NCBI GenBank assembly: GCA_947178445.1
Contig: CAMWYJ010000005.1
Location: 1 to 64,000 of the forward strand
Length of the DNA stretch: 64,000 nt
Source of the DNA: an uncultured Clostridium sp.
Lineage (GTDB): Bacteria > Bacillota > Clostridia > Lachnospirales > Lachnospiraceae
Reading direction: 5' to 3'
In this document: piece by piece, positions 25,220-35,101 of the stretch
Layout: each line of letters starts with the position of its first letter
Position numbering within the stretch: position 1 is the stretch's first letter
The notes under the pieces: generated by a model
The model's database searches: none
What the model was told of the DNA's origin: nothing
Seen by the model: the letters and a program-made list of their open reading frames with translations, nothing else
Translations under genes and position numbers: made by a program

Positions 25220-26077
25220 TTGGCATCTATGAGAGATATCAAACGGCGGAAGGAAAGTGTTGCCAGTACCGGGCAGATTACAAAGGCGATGAAGCTGGTT
25301 TCCACCGTTAAATTACAAAAAGCAAAAGCCAGGGCAGAGAGTAATAAGCCGTATTTTACCATGCTATATGATACGATGTGTTCGATTTTGGCGCGAAGCG
25401 GCGGAATGGAGCATCGGTATCTGACAGCGGGTGATTCTACACGCAAAGCGGTGATTACCATTACAGGTAACAGAGGTCTTGCGGGTGGATATAACAATAA
25501 TATCGTAAAGGAGATTGCGGCAGCATTTTCTCCAGAGGAGACAGACATTTATGCAGTTGGACGAAAAGGTATTGAAAACCTTTCCAGAAAGGGCTACAAA
25601 ATCGTAGAGGATTATTCTGAAGTGATCAATGAGCCACTTTATGGAGATGCGATCAAGATTGGTAAAAATGTACTTGCTTCCTTTGAAGAGGGTGAGGTTG
25701 GGGAAATCTATCTTGCGTATACGAGTTTTAAAAATATGGTGACACAGGAACCACAGCTTATAAAGCTTCTTCCGATTAATGTGGAGGAGATTATGCAGGA
25801 TGTGGAGGTGGATATTTTAACACCGATGAACTTTGAGCCTGAGGCAGATGAAGCTTTGGATATGATTATACCAAAGTATATAAATAACATTTTATATGGT
25901 GCATTCATTGAGTCAATTGCCAGTGAAAATGGTGCCCGTATGCAGGCAATGGATTCTGCAACAAAGAATGCAGATGATATGATTGCAGATTTGTCTCTTA
26001 AATATAACCGTGCAAGACAGAGCTCTATTACCCAGGAGCTTACAGAGATTATTGCAGGTGCAGAGGCAATTTCTTAA
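25220..26077 (+). CDS. atpG: F1Fo ATP synthase subunit gamma
   Basis: The central shaft. N-terminus M-R-D-I-K-R-R-K-x-S-V and the C-terminal I-T-Q-E-L-T-E-I-I-A-G-A-E-A match the family. Translation appears to start at TTG 25220 behind AAGAGGTGA. The length is 285 residues. Confidence 0.96.
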   Translation: MASMRDIKRRKESVASTGQITKAMKLVSTVKLQKAKARAESNKPYFTMLYDTMCSILARSGGMEHRYLTAGDSTRKAVITITGNRGLAGGYNNNIVKEIAAAFSPEETDIYAVGRKGIENLSRKGYKIVEDYSEVINEPLYGDAIKIGKNVLASFEEGEVGEIYLAYTSFKNMVTQEPQLIKLLPINVEEIMQDVEVDILTPMNFEPEADEALDMIIPKYINNILYGAFIESIASENGARMQAMDSATKNADDMIADLSLKYNRARQSSITQELTEIIAGAEAIS

Positions 26078-26200
26078 AGATTTTTATAAAATTGCTTCAA
26101 GAGATAAAGATAATCCTATAGGAAGGTAGTAGCGGGAGATTTACTACTACATCCAGGAAGAAAGAATTCCGGAAGGAGAATAATAAATAAAAGGAGATAA

Positions 26201-27598
<1,398 letters not shown>

Positions 27599-27722
27599 AA
27601 TTATTGTTTTTGCCAGCGAGTGCACAGATTCATTTGTGGACGAGGTATTAGGCGGTCAGAAATGAATCTAGAGTAAGTGTACCCGAGGGGAAGATACAGA
27701 ACTGGAATAAGGAGATATGCTT

Positions 27723-28121
27723 ATGGCAGATAATATGAAATTAAAAATTGTTGCTCCTGAGCGTATATTTTATGAAGGAGATACCTCTTTTTTAGAATTT
27801 ACCACTACAGAGGGTGAAATGGGTATCTATCCACAACACATTCCGCTGACAGCGATTATTGCACCGGGTGTACTTAAAATTCACGAGGGCGATACGGTAA
27901 AGGAGGCTGCTTTGATGTCTGGTTTTGTACAGATATTGAAGGATAGTGTCACAATATTAGCAGAGAGTGTGGAGTGGCCGGAGGAAATCGATATTAACCG
28001 TGCAAAGGAAGCAGAGATTCGTGCAAGGCGCAGAATTGATGACGAGGATGGTATCGATATGGACCGTGCAGAGCTTGCGCTTAAGAGAGCATTGATACGT
28101 CAGAATCTGACAAGAATATGA
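27723..28121 (+). CDS. atpC: F1Fo ATP synthase subunit epsilon
   Basis: The last gene of the operon: an N-terminal beta-sandwich (F-x-E-F-T-T-T-E-G-E-M-G-I-Y-P-Q-H) and a C-terminal helical hairpin with A-E-L-A-L-K-R-A-L-I-R. The start at ATG 27723 has AAGGAG 8 nt upstream; ATG 27717 is only 2 nt from it. The length is 132 residues. No clear terminator was found directly after it. Confidence 0.95.
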   Translation: MADNMKLKIVAPERIFYEGDTSFLEFTTTEGEMGIYPQHIPLTAIIAPGVLKIHEGDTVKEAALMSGFVQILKDSVTILAESVEWPEEIDINRAKEAEIRARRRIDDEDGIDMDRAELALKRALIRQNLTRI

Positions 28122-28197
28122 TCTAATGAGCACAGCGGCGGTCGTGCTTGCACGAACCGACATTGTGCGAATGTACACATCGAGACGTTAGTCGAGA

Positions 28198-28291
28198 TGA
28201 TATAATAATCCCAGCAAGCAAACAATTATTGTGTCTGCTTGCAGACAAAGATAATTGTTTATTTGCTGGGAAAACAAACATGAGCTTGGAG
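28198..28291 (+). promoter_or_regulatory. Leader E, copy 1: extended -10, hairpin and conserved 20-nt motif
   Basis: TGATATAAT (28198-28206) is an extended -10. It is followed directly by a long hairpin (28210-28270) and then the 20-base string AAACAAACATGAGCTTGGAG (28272-28291). The same order, with one base change in the string, occurs before gdpP at 58807-58874. The hairpin sequences differ between copies. Confidence 0.5.
28210..28270. repeat. Long hairpin 1 (about 30-bp stem)
   Basis: CCCAGCAA...CAATTAT...TGTCTGC pairs with GCAGACA...ATAATTG...TTGCTGGG around a minimal loop at about 28239, with a mismatch, a wobble and a bulge. The tip TGTCTGC/GCAGACA is shared with hairpin 2 at 28332-28377. 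Confidence 0.75.
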
Positions 28292-28331
28292 CACGTAGTG
28301 CAAGCAAGCGCATATTATTATACCCCTAATA

Positions 28332-28377
28332 AATATCCGGTTATCGTGTCTGCAAGCAGACATGATAGCCGGATATT
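28332..28377. repeat. Long hairpin 2 (22-bp stem, 2-nt spacer)
   Basis: The arm 28332-28353 pairs with 28356-28377; the only two differences from perfect complementarity would be G-U pairs in RNA. The tip TGTCTGC/GCAGACA is the same as in hairpin 1. Confidence 0.8.
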
Positions 28378-28429
28378 TGTTGGTAAGCAGACATGTGCAT
28401 GAAGGATGGAAATACGAAAGGTGATATAA

Positions 28430-28570
28430 ATGGATATTTGAAATGAAAATATTGATGGCGGAAAGGCATTTGACTGGGAAAGAGATCATCAGAAGCTATT
28501 AGAGGAGATTGCACCCGAAGCGTTTGAGGTATTGCATTATGTGGCGATGACGGTATTAAAATTAAAGTAG
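28430..28570 (+). pseudogene. Gutted class I SAM-dependent methyltransferase pseudogene
   Basis: ATG at 28430 is followed by a TGA at codon 4, then the frame stays open for 42 residues. The first 12 (N-E-N-I-D-G-G-K-A-F-D-W) are like the start of a common clostridial methyltransferase; the last ~25 (L-L-E-E-I-A-P-E-A-F-E-V-L-H-Y-V-A-M-T-V-L) are like its C-terminus. About 200 residues between them are missing. This indicates internal deletion plus a nonsense mutation. A ribosome site (GAAAGGTG) is still present. Confidence 0.65.
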
Positions 28571-28758
28571 AAACGAAAAACAGGATAGTTTTTTGAACAG
28601 TTTTTACCATATATTTCTATATAGATGTTTTACATTTTGATTTTCTCAATCTAATAAATAATATTTGTTTTATGAAAAATGCTGGAAAAAATTTTTGCAT
28701 TTTCTTACAAAATTGTAAATGGTTGGAGTAATAGGAAAAGGCTGGTCATTGAAGTGCT

Positions 28759-28872
28759 ATGCAGAACAGGATAATAATATATGATGAACATTTCGCTGAA
28801 AGTGCAACAGAACAGGTAAAGGAGATATTTACACAAGAGTTTAGAGAAATTATTAGGTATTGGGATAGGTGA
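28759..28872 (+). CDS. Small ORF (37 aa) upstream of the cyclase-like gene
   Basis: Encodes a 37-residue charged, probably helical peptide (A-T-E-Q-V-K-E-I-F-T-Q-E-F-R-E-I-I). It ends 7 nt before the ATG of the next gene, which suggests coupling, but its own ribosome site is weak. It could equally be the tail of a decayed gene. I do not recognise it. Confidence 0.3.
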   Translation: MQNRIIIYDEHFAESATEQVKEIFTQEFREIIRYWDR

Positions 28873-28879
28873 AATAAAT

Positions 28880-29731
28880 ATGGGAAAGAATGAATATAAA
28901 CAATATGAATCGCATGGAAAAAAGATAATTCCGTGTCTATGTTCATGGTTTGATTTATTGGGGTATGGGACCCCTTTTGTAGATTCAAAATGGGATCTTT
29001 CGGATGAAAAATGTTACAATAATTTCCGACGGATTGAGCAGGTTTCGCATGTCTTTACAACAGGATGGGCAACGCATCCAGTGGGTGTTAGATTATCTAT
29101 TAATGATGGTTATGCATGTACCATTGATATAGGTGGAGATGCTAGGGGAATATCAGATACATATACTTTTTTAGAAGGTGCTTTACAGGATTTTCTTGCA
29201 ATTTCCGAAATTGATAAACGAGGAGGTAATCCAGGTGTAAGAGGTGTTATTACTATAGGAGAAAGATTTTCACATGCATTGGGAAATGAGGCAGTAATTG
29301 CTCCGGGGAAAACAGTATCTTATTTTCCATCAGAGTTTCAGATGAACACGTCATTTTCTAAAGCTACAATAATAGAAGAAAGCGGAAGTCGAGCAGGTAT
29401 AGTTGGGTCAAATTTATATATAGACAAGGAAATATATAATTATTTGTCATTTGTGGCGAAATATTTAGGATTTCAAGAACCATCTATGGAGACTATAGGA
29501 AATAACATAATTGTGCATGTATTTGAGCCAAGAGGATGGTTTGCGGACGTTACTTTTGATTTGAAAGCGGTTAAGTATCAAAAGAGTGAAAAATATAGTA
29601 ACAGAGGAATAGAAACAGAATTATATAAATTTATTTCTATACATTCAAAAATAGATGATATAGTAAGTGAAGCAGTTTGGCAAAGGATGAATATGATAAG
29701 GAAGATGGAAGAGGAGGAATTTAACGCCTAA
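28880..29731 (+). CDS. Orphan protein with possible class III nucleotide cyclase-like fold
   Basis: I do not recognise the 283-residue protein with certainty. Its N-terminal half has S-W-F-D25-L-L-G-Y-G and, 51 residues later, L-S-I-N-D76-G-Y-A, then G-N-P-G-V-R-G-V-I-T-I-G-E-R. This resembles the two metal-binding aspartates and following strand of class III cyclases (FxDhhGF ... GD ... hRhGIxxG). There is no membrane segment. Codon use is AT-rich (many ATA, AGA, TTA) unlike the atp genes next door, suggesting acquisition. It stands in a gene-poor patch with no recognised effector beside it. A nucleotide second-messenger or defence role is conjecture. Confidence 0.5.
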   Translation: MGKNEYKQYESHGKKIIPCLCSWFDLLGYGTPFVDSKWDLSDEKCYNNFRRIEQVSHVFTTGWATHPVGVRLSINDGYACTIDIGGDARGISDTYTFLEGALQDFLAISEIDKRGGNPGVRGVITIGERFSHALGNEAVIAPGKTVSYFPSEFQMNTSFSKATIIEESGSRAGIVGSNLYIDKEIYNYLSFVAKYLGFQEPSMETIGNNIIVHVFEPRGWFADVTFDLKAVKYQKSEKYSNRGIETELYKFISIHSKIDDIVSEAVWQRMNMIRKMEEEEFNA

Positions 29732-29810
29732 ACTGATTTTATTGAAAAGATTATTTCAATAAATCGATCAAGCATAAATTGATAAAATATATATGTTATT
29801 TTGGATTGTC

Positions 29811-29824
29811 TAGGTGTTGCGAAA
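29811..29824. repeat. Solo left end of a family A element
   Basis: TAGGTGTTGCGAAA matches the family A terminus (TTAGGTGxTTGCGAAACT) with one base missing. No partner end is nearby. Confidence 0.4.
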
Positions 29825-30337
29825 GTTGAATGCGAGCAGCATCGCAGTGATATATCATCTTCCATACCAAAGAAAAAATTATAGAACAGTTATGGTGTTT
29901 TGCCGAAAAGTGACATATCAGGGTATATCAAAATGGTAAAAAACATTATATCTGTGCTATCACTGGCGTAAATATTCCATTCTTCTGCTCTTCTTGGCAG
30001 ATGTTTTGGGGTTTTAGAGGTCTCTCCCCTAATCAGTAACATTCTGCGATACAAAATGCGTATCTGGCGAAGTTCTCAACAAAATTTTTGAGATTTAAGG
30101 ACGGATAAAAGGAAAAGTACAGAGGATGTTTTGTGAGTAAGGTGGCAGAGCAGTATAAGAGTATGCAGCATATATGGGTTGGCAGTATATTAAATCAGAA
30201 TGATTTGCAGAAAATGGGGATATTTTTCTGGATAAAAAACACTAGTCGGATATCTCAGGAATGTCTACTTTTGTAAGTGAGATTATTTCCGCTTATACAA
30301 ATAGCTAATTGATGGTTTGAAAACATAAAATCTATGA

Positions 30338-30380
30338 AAATAAATGGCATCAGCGATTATGCTGATGCCATTTATTTTTT
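30338..30380. terminator. Strong bidirectional-type terminator hairpin
   Basis: A 17-bp perfect stem (30338-30354 with 30361-30377, core AATGGCATCAGC/GCTGATGCCATT), loop GATTAT, ending in TTTATTTTTT. It has no intact gene directly upstream; it is probably what remains of the decayed gene's transcription unit. Confidence 0.85.
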
Positions 30381-30626
30381 AGGGACCGAAATGAATTGGA
30401 AATGCAATGCGGCAACTGTTTCCCAAGAAAAGACAACCCCCTTCTTCAGAATTTCTTCATTTTTTCTTTTACTATTCTGTAAAAATTTCCTTGTATGATG
30501 ACAACAGTGAAACTGGTGTGCCGGCACGATCGCATTGAACATAGATAATATGGAGGTGGTAAATAGATGACAGGAGAGGTATAATTATGAAGCAGAAACT
30601 GACAGATAGGGATGAGGAGAATAACA

Positions 30627-31319
30627 ATGACAATACTTGTATGTGATGATGATAAAGAAATTGTAGAGGCTGTCTCTATTTATTTAAACCAGGAGGGTTA
30701 TGAGGTTTTGTCTGCCTATAATGGCAGAGAAGCGTTAGAGCTTGTGAAGAAGAAGGAGATTCATTTAATTATCTTGGATATTATGATGCCGGAGCTTGAT
30801 GGAATCCATGCATTGCTAAAGCTTCGGGAGAAAAGTTCGATACCAGTGATTTTGCTGTCTGCCAAATCGGAGGATGTGGATAAGATTCTTGGCTTAAACG
30901 TGGGGGCAGATGATTATGTGACGAAGCCCTTTAATCCGCTTGAGCTGGTGGCACGGGTAAAATCCCAGCTTCGCCGTTATACAAAGCTTGGTGGTTTGGA
31001 GGTGGCAAATGGCAATCTGCTGGTGAACGGTTCCATTATTATGGACCGGGAACAGAAAATTGTGACTGTGGACGGCGAGAATGTGAAACTGACACCAACC
31101 GAATTTAAGATTATGCAGCTTTTTATGGAAAACCCGGGCATTGTATTTTCATCCGCCCAGATTTACGAGAGGGTGTGGGATGAGGATGCTTTTTCGACAG
31201 AGAATATTGTATCGGTACATATCCGCCGGATTCGGGAAAAGGTGGAAATTAATCCAAAGAACCCGGATTATATCAAGGTAATGTGGGGTGTTGGATACCG
31301 GATGGAAAAGAAAGACTGA
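30627..31319 (+). CDS. OmpR/VanR-type response regulator
   Basis: Receiver domain with D7-D8-D9 acidic cluster, phospho-acceptor D51 (I-I-L-D-I-M-M-P) and K in Y-V-T-K-P-F, followed by a winged-helix DNA-binding domain (L-T-P-T-E-F-K-I-M-Q-L, then S-V-H-I-R-R-I-R-E-K). ATG 30627 is preferred because GAGGAG lies 7 nt upstream; the earlier ATG at 30612 overlaps this site. It lies 12 nt before its kinase partner, so it should be phosphorylated by that protein. Targets are unknown. Confidence 0.92.
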   Translation: MTILVCDDDKEIVEAVSIYLNQEGYEVLSAYNGREALELVKKKEIHLIILDIMMPELDGIHALLKLREKSSIPVILLSAKSEDVDKILGLNVGADDYVTKPFNPLELVARVKSQLRRYTKLGGLEVANGNLLVNGSIIMDREQKIVTVDGENVKLTPTEFKIMQLFMENPGIVFSSAQIYERVWDEDAFSTENIVSVHIRRIREKVEINPKNPDYIKVMWGVGYRMEKKD

Positions 31320-31331
31320 AAGGAAAAAGGA

Positions 31332-34139
31332 ATGAAAAAAAATAAAAAGGAAAGAGAAGCAAAAGGAAAAGAAGAAAAGTGGTATTACACCACAAGGGGT
31401 AAGCGGTTCCGCGGCTTTTTGTGTATGATAACCTTTGCGGTATTTTTGGCAAGTGTTGAATTTGCTTTTTTGGCATGGTCTTATTTTGGAGAAAATATAT
31501 TTCAGAGTAATTCTAAGGATTACCATGAAACGAAACATTACAGTGATGATGTAGCAACAGAATATTCCTCTTTACTGGCAACGATTTCTGAAATAGAGAA
31601 TGGGAAAACAAGTGACAAACTCCGTATTATAGATACATCATGGAATGAAATAAGTGATTATGATTTGCAGAGTTTAAAAGACGACAATATAGAGGGCGAG
31701 CTTCCGAACAATCTGGAAGGTATTGAGGAATATGAAGTGATGGGCACAGAGATTCCCAAAAACACGATATATAGCTATCCAGGGCTGCTTCGGACTTTGG
31801 AAATAGAGAGTGAGAAGGGAAGTTATCTGTATTTTTCAAAGCAGAGCTTTAAGGATCTTTTCGTGCATTATGGAAGGTTAAATACAAATCACAAGTATTC
31901 TCCATACTTTTCGGAAAAAGCATATTTCGTCTTTGATACGAAAAGCGTAGTGTGTGATGTTGGAACTGGTGATGTGGAATTTGAAACGTATGATTCAGTG
32001 AATGATACACTTACAACGTATAATTCGTTGAATGATATGATAGCGGATGGTGGGGAATATGCGGTGTACGATCCCGTAGAAGATGTATATTATTCCACAG
32101 CGGATGATTATTTCGAACCATATGATTCTTATTTGTATGATTGCGGAGAGGTACTTTTGGCATTGGATAAGCATACAGATGATGAACGGGATCGGCTGGA
32201 TAATATTGTTTTGCCGCTGCTTTGGTCAGAAAACATGAGTATATATAGTGTCTTAAAGGCAAAGACAGGGAGTGTCAATGAGGGAGAGACTGCAGTTGTA
32301 GAATTGGAGTCTATGGAGAAGGGTGCTTTTGTATATTTTATCGCATGTAGGAATTTTACCTACACAAATGTAGACAGTATAGAAGAGATTACCAGTCTGC
32401 CATATTCTTATTGTGTAGAACAGGGACTTCGTAATTATGCGGCACAAAAGGCTCAAAAAACGGTGGAAAGCCTCGATATGGACGATTATTTTGAAGAGCT
32501 TTTAGAGGCATATTTTGTGGGAGAGCCTATGGTTGTTTGCTTTGGAATGGATTATGACAGGGCGGCAGCGAATGCGGATAAGCTGGATTTACCTCTTCGG
32601 AATTCATCTGTGCATTACCAGATGTATAATGAAGCGACGGCTTACATAGTGCCCATGTTGGTGCTTGCAATCCTTTCTTTTATCCTGTTAATCGTTCAGG
32701 CTGTGAGTTTGATTCTGACGACCGGAAGAAAGGGAAAGAAGAATGTGGAGCTTGGAACAAATATGGAAATTGAGCTTAATGCTTATGATAATCTGTCAAC
32801 AGAGGTATGGCTGTTTGTTACAATGCTTGTGATGGTGATATGTACTGTGGCGGCAATCGCAGGTCTTAAGATATATGCTGACCCGCGGTATTTCTATATG
32901 TCAATCATTGGACATATATTGCTGAGTGTGGTCTTTATCATACCATTTGGTTTCTTTTTTATGGAGTTTACCTTGAGTTTTGCAAGAAGGGTGAAGGCAA
33001 AGAATTTGAGAAGTCATCATTGCTTTGCGAAGGTATTTCGCTGGTGTTGGACAAGGATTCTTGATTTTTACAGGAAATGTACACATTTTTACTACAAAAA
33101 AAATGGGATAAAACGGCTTTGGATATTGTTTTTGGTGTATCTGGGTTTGTTGTTTGTCTGTGTGCTGCAGCTTGTGCTTTTGGGAGTTTATGGAATATCG
33201 GGACACAGGATGCTGTCTGCAGTTTTGCTTCTGCTCGTTATCATCAGTGCTTTGCATATTGGCGTTGTTATCATTATATACAGGGTTTGCAGGGATGTAA
33301 AGCAGCTAATCCAATGTGTGGATGATATTACGAAAGGCGAGCTTGACAGCAAATGCGAGCTTAGTACCAGAAACAGCTTTTTTACCGAGCTTGCGGATGG
33401 TATTAATCATATTGGTGATGGATTGAAGGCTGCGGTAGAGACATCCTTAAAAGATGAACGCATGAAGACAGAGCTTATTACCAATGTATCCCATGACTTA
33501 AAGACACCGATTACATCTATTATAAACTATGTGGATTTGTTGAAGAAGGAAGAAATGCAGTCAGAGGATGCAAGGCATTATCTTGAGGTGTTAGATGCAA
33601 AATCTCAGCGGTTAAAGCAGTTGACAGAAGATTTAGTAGAGGCAGCGAAGGCAAATTCTGGCAGTATTGAGCTTACCTGTATGCCTCTTGCCTTTGATGA
33701 ACTGATGCGTCAGGCGATAGGTGAATTTGAGGATAAATTTGCAAAAAGAGATTTAAACTTAGTTGCGGCTTATCCGGAACAGCCCGCGGTGATTATGGCG
33801 GACGGAAGACGGTTGTTCCGCATTCTTGAAAATGTGTTGCAAAATGCGTACAAGTATGCGTTAGAGGGAACCAGGATTTATGCGGATTTATCAAATCATA
33901 TGGGTGAGGTTGTATTTACACTTAAGAATGTATCTGCCGCCCAACTCAATATAAGTCCGGAGGAGCTGATGGAGCGGTTCACCCGTGGGGATTCCTCCCG
34001 GACAACAGAGGGCAGCGGTTTAGGTTTATCCATTGCAAAGGATTTGACACGTCTTATGGAGGGGACTTTTGAAATCCAGTTAGATGGGGATCTTTTTAAG
34101 GCGATTGTGAGATTTCCGGAATACAACAAAAAAGAGTGA
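31332..34139 (+). CDS. Large membrane sensor histidine kinase (935 aa)
   Basis: Partner of the preceding regulator. After a basic N-terminal tail comes a membrane helix (about 30-50), an extracytoplasmic domain of nearly 400 residues rich in Asp, Tyr and Glu, and then about six more membrane helices (440-640). The cytoplasmic part has a HAMP-like linker, a HisKA domain with H721 (N-V-S-H-D-L-K-T-P-I-T-S) and a HATPase_c domain with N-V-L-Q-N-A and G-S-G-L-G-L-S-I-A-K. The large outside domain and extra helices are unusual for a VanS-like kinase. The ligand is unknown. Confidence 0.9.
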   Translation: MKKNKKEREAKGKEEKWYYTTRGKRFRGFLCMITFAVFLASVEFAFLAWSYFGENIFQSNSKDYHETKHYSDDVATEYSSLLATISEIENGKTSDKLRIIDTSWNEISDYDLQSLKDDNIEGELPNNLEGIEEYEVMGTEIPKNTIYSYPGLLRTLEIESEKGSYLYFSKQSFKDLFVHYGRLNTNHKYSPYFSEKAYFVFDTKSVVCDVGTGDVEFETYDSVNDTLTTYNSLNDMIADGGEYAVYDPVEDVYYSTADDYFEPYDSYLYDCGEVLLALDKHTDDERDRLDNIVLPLLWSENMSIYSVLKAKTGSVNEGETAVVELESMEKGAFVYFIACRNFTYTNVDSIEEITSLPYSYCVEQGLRNYAAQKAQKTVESLDMDDYFEELLEAYFVGEPMVVCFGMDYDRAAANADKLDLPLRNSSVHYQMYNEATAYIVPMLVLAILSFILLIVQAVSLILTTGRKGKKNVELGTNMEIELNAYDNLSTEVWLFVTMLVMVICTVAAIAGLKIYADPRYFYMSIIGHILLSVVFIIPFGFFFMEFTLSFARRVKAKNLRSHHCFAKVFRWCWTRILDFYRKCTHFYYKKNGIKRLWILFLVYLGLLFVCVLQLVLLGVYGISGHRMLSAVLLLLVIISALHIGVVIIIYRVCRDVKQLIQCVDDITKGELDSKCELSTRNSFFTELADGINHIGDGLKAAVETSLKDERMKTELITNVSHDLKTPITSIINYVDLLKKEEMQSEDARHYLEVLDAKSQRLKQLTEDLVEAAKANSGSIELTCMPLAFDELMRQAIGEFEDKFAKRDLNLVAAYPEQPAVIMADGRRLFRILENVLQNAYKYALEGTRIYADLSNHMGEVVFTLKNVSAAQLNISPEELMERFTRGDSSRTTEGSGLGLSIAKDLTRLMEGTFEIQLDGDLFKAIVRFPEYNKKE

Positions 34140-34241
34140 TGCAAAAACTTTACAAAATATACACATATAATTCACCTGTAATCCATATAATGATGCTAGT
34201 GTACTGGCAGTTTGAAGCAGAAGCAGAATTGGAGGTTAGGA

Positions 34242-35042
34242 ATGAAGGTTGGATTAACACAGATGGATATTGCCTGGGAAGATAAGCAGAAAAATATGGA
34301 CAAGGCAAGACGACTCATGGAAGAAGCAGCAAAACAGAGGGTTGATTTGCTGGTATTCCCAGAGATGACACTTACGGGTTTTACAATGAACACATCGCTT
34401 GCGGGAGAAGAAATGTTGTTTTCTCCAACCTTACGTTTTTTTAAAGATTATTCAAAGGAATTTGGTATGGCAATTGCCTTTGGGTATGTGGAAGACTTCG
34501 GGCAGGAGTATTATAATAAGCTAATGATTGTGTCAGAGGGAAAGGTTATTCTTGATTATGATAAGATACATCCCTTTAATTACAGTGAGGAGGGAAAGCA
34601 TTATATTGGCGGGCATGAGGTGAAGCTTGTGAGTTTTAAGGATATGGTGATATCCGGTTTTGTCTGCTATGATTTGCGGTTCCCGGAGATTTTTCAGGCA
34701 GTGTCAGATGAGGCGCAACTGATTTTAGTGATTGCCAATTGGCCAAAGGAACGAGTCTATCAGTGGGAGGCACTATTAAAGGCACGGGCAATTGAAAATC
34801 AGTGCTATGTGGTGGGCGTCAACCGCACAGGAAGAGGAAATGGACTGGAATATGTGGAAAGCTCCATGGCATTTGATCCAATGGGAGAGCGGCTTACGAA
34901 AGCGCATAGTAAGGCAGAGCTTCAGGTAGTGGAGCTACATGCGGGGATGGTGAAGGAAATCAGGAGAAAGTTTCCATTTAGGGCAGATCGGCAGTCGGAG
35001 CTTTATGTAGATTTGTATGAGAGAATAGAAAAAAGGATTTAA
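34242..35042 (+). CDS. Nitrilase-superfamily carbon-nitrogen hydrolase (omega-amidase/Nit2-like)
   Basis: The family's catalytic triad is visible: Glu in F-P-E-M-T-L-T-G-F, Lys in Y-D-K-I-H-P-F and Cys in F-V-C-Y-D-L-R-F-P-E. The length (266 aa) and motifs fit Nit2/omega-amidase or YafV-type amidases that clean up alpha-ketoglutaramate; other amides are possible. ATG 34242 has GGAGG 6 nt upstream. It is the only gene between the two-component system and a strong terminator. Confidence 0.87.
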   Translation: MKVGLTQMDIAWEDKQKNMDKARRLMEEAAKQRVDLLVFPEMTLTGFTMNTSLAGEEMLFSPTLRFFKDYSKEFGMAIAFGYVEDFGQEYYNKLMIVSEGKVILDYDKIHPFNYSEEGKHYIGGHEVKLVSFKDMVISGFVCYDLRFPEIFQAVSDEAQLILVIANWPKERVYQWEALLKARAIENQCYVVGVNRTGRGNGLEYVESSMAFDPMGERLTKAHSKAELQVVELHAGMVKEIRRKFPFRADRQSELYVDLYERIEKRI

Positions 35043-35049
35043 AAAAATA

Positions 35050-35098
35050 AAACAGAGCTGCTTTAGCAAGTTTTCACTTTGCTGAAACAGCTCTGTTT
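35050..35098. terminator. Bidirectional terminator between convergent genes
   Basis: AAACAGAGCTG (35050-35060) pairs exactly with CAGCTCTGTTT (35088-35098), and the inner part (TTTAGCAA / TTTGCTGAAA) pairs further. An A-run precedes and a short T-run follows. Confidence 0.85.
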
Positions 35099-35101
35099 AT
35101 G

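Larger units (their letters stand above)
29732..30626. other. Gene-poor stretch of about 890 bp with decayed sequence
   Basis: No intact gene was found. A solo family A end (29811-29824) is present. Between about 30120 and 30310 there are short open runs in shifting frames (for example Y-K-S-M-Q-H-I-W-V-G-S-I-L-N-Q-N-D, later F-V-S-E-I-I-S-A-Y) that look like a decayed gene of unknown family. A strong terminator stands at 30338-30380. The last 200 bp should hold the promoter of the two-component system, but no convincing -35/-10 pair was picked out. Confidence 0.45.

Noticed and set aside
28148-28489. Plus- and minus-strand reading frames of 76-89 codons after atpC
   Set aside because: They run through the two hairpins, so the frames mirror each other; no start site or known family.
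30627-34139. A vancomycin-resistance VanRS system
   Set aside because: The regulator is VanR-like only at the general family level, the kinase has a very different outside domain, and no vanHAX-type genes are near. The ddl gene far away lacks D-Lac signs.
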